64,000 nucleotides of DNA, taken from the NCBI GenBank assembly GCA_963760985.1, contig CAVXFM010000010.1:372001-436000 (forward strand), read 5' to 3'. Below the pieces are notes generated by a model that did not search any database, was not told the origin of the DNA, and saw nothing but the letters and a program-made list of their open reading frames with translations. Below are positions 61,318-64,000 of the stretch, in pieces (positions within the stretch are counted from its first letter, which is position 1; each line of letters begins with the position of its first letter). A program made the position numbers and the translations under genes. The stretch is from JACRDG01 sp963760985. GTDB lineage: Bacteria; Desulfobacterota; Desulfomonilia; Desulfomonilales; Desulfomonilaceae.

Positions 61318-62220
61318 TCAGGCGAGTACCGGATATCCCTCTCGCGACTTCCTCGCTATTTTCATGAAGTACCTCATGGCCGCTGACAGGGGCTCATCGC
61401 GCAAGGTGACGATGTCCGCGTGAAAGGTGATGTTCCCTTCCGCGAGTGCGATGGATCTGAGAATGCCCGACGACAGTTCCTTTTCGATTTCGTGGGACAG
61501 GATGAAGGAAATACCCATGCGGCGTTCAATATACGCAAGGATGAAACTGAGACTCTCCGATTCCACGACAACTGACGGGGTCACACCGTTTTGGCCGAGC
61601 TTTTTCAGAATTGCGTCACGGGAACCGGAGCCTTCCTCACGAATAATCAGTGATTCCCCTGTGAGCGCTTTCATGGAAATGGGGCCTCCCAAAGCCAGCG
61701 GATGGTCCGGCCTGGCTACGAGAAGGAACTCGGCCTTCGAGAAGGGAACGGCTCGCAGGGAAGAATCGTACCCCGTCCGTGCGACTACGACCAGATCTTC
61801 GCGGCGATTGCGCAGCCTGGTAATGAGCTCTGCGGAGTTTCCCTCGCTCAGGCGCACGTGAATTCGTGGAAACTTGTGCTGGAATTGAGCCATCAGGTCG
61901 GGCATGAGCGTTCTGGCATACCCCTTGGTGCTCCCCACCCGGAGTCTTTGCGCACTGGTTTTTCGGGCCTTCTCCAACACGCCATCGATCTGGTCTACCC
62001 GGCAGAAAATTCGTTTGGTGAGAAGAAACAGTTCCTCGCCTACGTCCGTCAGCTTGTACTGATTGGCCTCACGATAGTAAAGTTTGACCCCGCATTCCTC
62101 TTCGAAGCTCCGGAGCTGCTGGGATACCGCGGGTTGAGAGATATTAAGAGATTCTGCTGCCTTGGTCATGCTGGCGAACCGGCAAAAGAAATGAAAAGTT
62201 TCGAGGTGTTTGAGGTTCAT
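61318..62220 (-). CDS. LysR-type transcriptional regulator
   Basis: 300 aa from the ATG at 62220. The N-terminal winged HTH is standard (LKHLETFHFFCRFASMTKAA, then ESLNISQPAVSQQLRSFEEE). The effector domain (~90-300) has VGSTKGYARTLMPDLMAQFQ and IIREEGSGSRDAILKKL, close to the CysB/CbbR-like fold. It is divergent from the ubiX gene across a 470-base gap that holds an inverted repeat, so it probably controls the ubiX-PNPOx-PEP-type operon. The inducer is unknown. Confidence 0.9.
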   Translation of the reverse strand: MNLKHLETFHFFCRFASMTKAAESLNISQPAVSQQLRSFEEECGVKLYYREANQYKLTDVGEELFLLTKRIFCRVDQIDGVLEKARKTSAQRLRVGSTKGYARTLMPDLMAQFQHKFPRIHVRLSEGNSAELITRLRNRREDLVVVARTGYDSSLRAVPFSKAEFLLVARPDHPLALGGPISMKALTGESLIIREEGSGSRDAILKKLGQNGVTPSVVVESESLSFILAYIERRMGISFILSHEIEKELSSGILRSIALAEGNITFHADIVTLRDEPLSAAMRYFMKIARKSREGYPVLA

Positions 62221-62358
62221 CACGGTTCTCTGTGCAGGCCAGCCTTTGCTCACTGAATGCGCTGCGTTCCCGACCACGGATGCACGAGTCTTTGTACCCG
62301 CGGTTCGGGAAAATGGCTTGCTGCGTACAAAATGACAGATCTCCTTCTATTATAGTAT

Positions 62359-62399
62359 AAGTCAAACTGATACACCTATAATTTTTTGTGACTTGACTT
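62359..62399. promoter_or_regulatory. Inverted repeat and AT-rich segment in the LysR/ubiX intergenic region
   Basis: AAGTCAA at 62359 and TTGACTT at 62393 are exact reverse complements around an AT-rich spacer (ATACACCTATAATTTTTTG). This is the only strongly AT-rich patch of the gap. LysR regulators bind dyads of this kind upstream of the divergent target, so it is a candidate operator and promoter. The arm spacing is wider than the usual T-N11-A box, so the assignment is tentative. Confidence 0.4.
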
Positions 62400-62693
62400 C
62401 CAGGCCCGAGTCGCTGACAATCTTTACCAAGGAGATCCAGATCTCTGTAATAGGTTTTGTATGACATAATCCACGCTTATGCCTGTCTTGAGGGAATGGG
62501 CCGGTCTTTGGCCACACCGGTCGGAATTCCGGGAGTGGGGACAGGTTCGATTACGCTCACTTTTAGGGAATAACATCTTATGTGATCACACACAGACTTC
62601 GGCTGGTCGGTCCGGAAGACTGAGCCTTACCTGAACGACGGAAACAACATTTGTGCAAGGCGACTCCATTTGGGCGTCGAGAAAGGAGTTCGG

Positions 62694-63257
62694 GTGAAAA
62701 GGATCATAGTCGGCATCAGTGGCGCGAGCGGGACGGTCTACGGTGTGCGTTTGCTGGAGGTGCTCAAAGGGACTGAAGGCATCGAGTCCCACCTCATTTT
62801 GACACGTGGCGCCCGCGTTGCAATGGAACTCGAGACCGGCATGAAGCCCGACCTTGTGGAGCAACTGGCTGATTGCGTCTATTCTCAGGACAATTTGGCC
62901 GCTGCGGTTTCCAGTGGATCCTTCCGGACCGAAGGAATGGTGGTAGCCCCATGTTCCATGAAAAGCTTGGCCATGATCGCATGTTCGCTGAATGACAACC
63001 TTCTTGTACGCTCTGCCGATGTGATACTCAAAGAACGAAGAAAACTGGTGATCGTGCCCAGAGAGACACCGTTGCACCTGGGACATCTCCGTCACATGAT
63101 TACGGTCACCGAACTCGGCGGAGTGATCTTGCCTCCAGTTCCTTCGTTTTATCATCAACCAAAGACCATTCAAGACATCATCGACCAGACGGTAGGCAAA
63201 GTTCTCGATCAATTCGGCATAGAACACGACTTGTTTCGGCGCTGGGCTGGCGGATGA
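62694..63257 (+). CDS. ubiX: UbiX-like flavin prenyltransferase
   Basis: 187 aa from a GTG preceded by AAAGGAGTTCGG. The flavin-binding N-terminus KRIIVGISGASGTVYGVRLL, the VAPCSMKSLAMIACSLNDNL segment and RKLVIVPRETPLH...HMITVTELGG are the family signatures. UbiX prenylates FMN to make the cofactor of UbiD-type (de)carboxylases. In anaerobes such paralogues accompany aromatic carboxylases; no UbiD gene is in view, but one may lie beyond the window. The stop overlaps the next start by 4 bases (ATGA). Confidence 0.9.
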   Translation: MKRIIVGISGASGTVYGVRLLEVLKGTEGIESHLILTRGARVAMELETGMKPDLVEQLADCVYSQDNLAAAVSSGSFRTEGMVVAPCSMKSLAMIACSLNDNLLVRSADVILKERRKLVIVPRETPLHLGHLRHMITVTELGGVILPPVPSFYHQPKTIQDIIDQTVGKVLDQFGIEHDLFRRWAGG

Positions 63258-63778
63258 CCAAGGACGAACTGGAAGCAACCGTAATCCGGTTCATGGATTC
63301 GTTTACCACCATGACACTTGCCTGTTGCCTTGACGGCACGCCATGGGTTGCGGCTGTGTATTACGCTCGGCAGGGATTTGACCTGGTCTTCTTTTCATCG
63401 CCGAAATCCATTCACGCGACCATGTTCGCACAGAACCCCGCAGCCGCTGCAGAAATACATGGAGTCTACGAACGATGGCAGGAAATCAAAGGTCTCCAGA
63501 TGGACGGGCAGGTGGAAGCGATCACCACTCCGGTCGCTCTGGCCAAGTGTACGGCCACGTACCTCAGACGATACCCGTTTGTCCGGGAGTTCTTCTCAGG
63601 ATCCGCAGCGGAAACGGCAGGCATGATGGCCAAGATGAGTCGAGTAGGATTGTACGTGTTTCGACCCAACAGCGTACGCTATCTCGACAACCAAGGGGGA
63701 TTCGGAAACAGATGGAAACTGGACATAGCCAACGGCCGTGCCGTCGGTAATCCGGTCCGTGATGACAGGAGTCTCTGA
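63254..63778 (+). CDS. Pyridoxamine-5'-phosphate-oxidase-like flavin-binding protein
   Basis: 174 aa with a split-barrel FMN-binding fold: LEATVIRFMDSFTTMTLACC, TPWVAAVYYARQGFDLVFFS, SPKSIHATMFAQNPAAAAEI and the tail VGLYVFRPNSVRYLDNQGG. Members bind FMN, F420 or haem and rarely make PLP. It is translationally coupled to ubiX, so it may handle flavin for the same aromatic pathway. The specific reaction is unknown. Confidence 0.83.
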   Translation: MTKDELEATVIRFMDSFTTMTLACCLDGTPWVAAVYYARQGFDLVFFSSPKSIHATMFAQNPAAAAEIHGVYERWQEIKGLQMDGQVEAITTPVALAKCTATYLRRYPFVREFFSGSAAETAGMMAKMSRVGLYVFRPNSVRYLDNQGGFGNRWKLDIANGRAVGNPVRDDRSL

Positions 63779-63864
63779 AGATAGCAAGAAGGAAGTTATT
63801 CGGTAGATCTCACAACAAATCACCCGGTTTCGACGCCAGGCAACTCAAGCAGGAGGTAGCACAC

Positions 63865-64000
63865 ATGGCCGAGTTGAAGTTCCCGAGTCCCCACGAAGCA
63901 GAGCGTATTCCAGGAACGGAAGGTTGGGAGCGAATGTATCCCTACCATTACCAGTTCAGCACCGACAACCCGGATCGTAAGCACTACGAAGAGAACATGT
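63865..64000 (+). CDS. N-terminus of a PEP-synthase/PEP-utilising-type protein (3' end outside window)
   Basis: Only 45 residues are visible, beginning AELKFPSPHEAERIPGTEGW, then ERMYPYHYQFS. A strong AGGAGGT site precedes the ATG. The start resembles deltaproteobacterial PEP-utilising proteins related to phenylphosphate synthase/PEP synthase, judged from memory of the family only. With UbiX upstream this would fit ATP-driven aromatic activation followed by UbiD-type carboxylation. Confidence 0.5.
   Translation, partial: MAELKFPSPHEAERIPGTEGWERMYPYHYQFSTDNPDRKHYEENM

Noticed and set aside
1..64000. CRISPR arrays, prophage, integrase or insertion-sequence genes
   Set aside because: None was seen; the repeats found are short non-coding elements without transposase genes.

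Overview
The window looks like chromosomal DNA of an anaerobic deltaproteobacterium (Desulfobacterota, in the Desulfomonile/Syntrophobacter direction). This is an inference from gene content: very dense PAS/hybrid histidine kinases, a nicotinate-type anaerobic degradation set, a flotillin/NfeD pair, UbiX with a PEP-utilising-type protein, and moderately high GC throughout. No tRNA, rRNA, CRISPR array or transposase gene was seen.

Layout. (1) 0-5.9 kb, + strand: the end of a molybdenum hydroxylase FAD subunit, its molybdopterin subunit, an enamidase and a 6-hydroxynicotinate reductase. Together these are the first three steps of anaerobic nicotinate (or related N-heterocycle) breakdown. (2) 6.3-29 kb, - strand: an almost unbroken run of signalling genes, comprising giant multi-PAS kinases, HD-GYP and receiver proteins, a HisKA_2 kinase, a PAS/sigma-54 activator and a kinase/receiver pair. 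(3) 30-31.5 kb, + strand: a secreted ankyrin protein and a tiny stand-alone coiled-coil protein. (4) 31.9-39.8 kb, - strand: a second HD-GYP protein, a receiver, a PilZ-like protein, a receiver-GGDEF cyclase, a BarA-like hybrid kinase with an Hpt domain, and a zinc-ribbon protein. This group looks like a local c-di-GMP circuit. (5) 40-47 kb, + strand: an outer-membrane barrel, a mini SPFH/NfeD-like protein, a PadR regulator, ModB-ModC molybdate transport (fitting the Mo enzyme in part 1, though not adjacent) and an M3-like peptidase. (6) 47-57.7 kb, + strand: NfeD-like and flotillin genes, a further kinase/receiver block, a hotdog thioesterase and GDP-fucose synthase. (7) 58-64 kb: a CPBP protease, a Tm-1-like/UPF0261 protein, a methyltransferase remnant, and a LysR gene divergent from ubiX, a PNPOx-like gene and the start of a PEP-synthase-like gene.

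Two features cut across the window. First, thirteen genes carry single-base frameshifts (about 20 in all) whose downstream frames continue the same protein. About eight of them lie directly at a GTAC tetranucleotide, which suggests systematic base-calling error (possibly over a modified base) rather than real gene decay. Start-to-stop spans are therefore given for the restored genes. Second, the intergenic spaces hold several families of short structured repeats. One is a 123-bp element bounded by ATGAAAATG/CATTTTCAT, present as two full inverted copies and one 'empty' copy.
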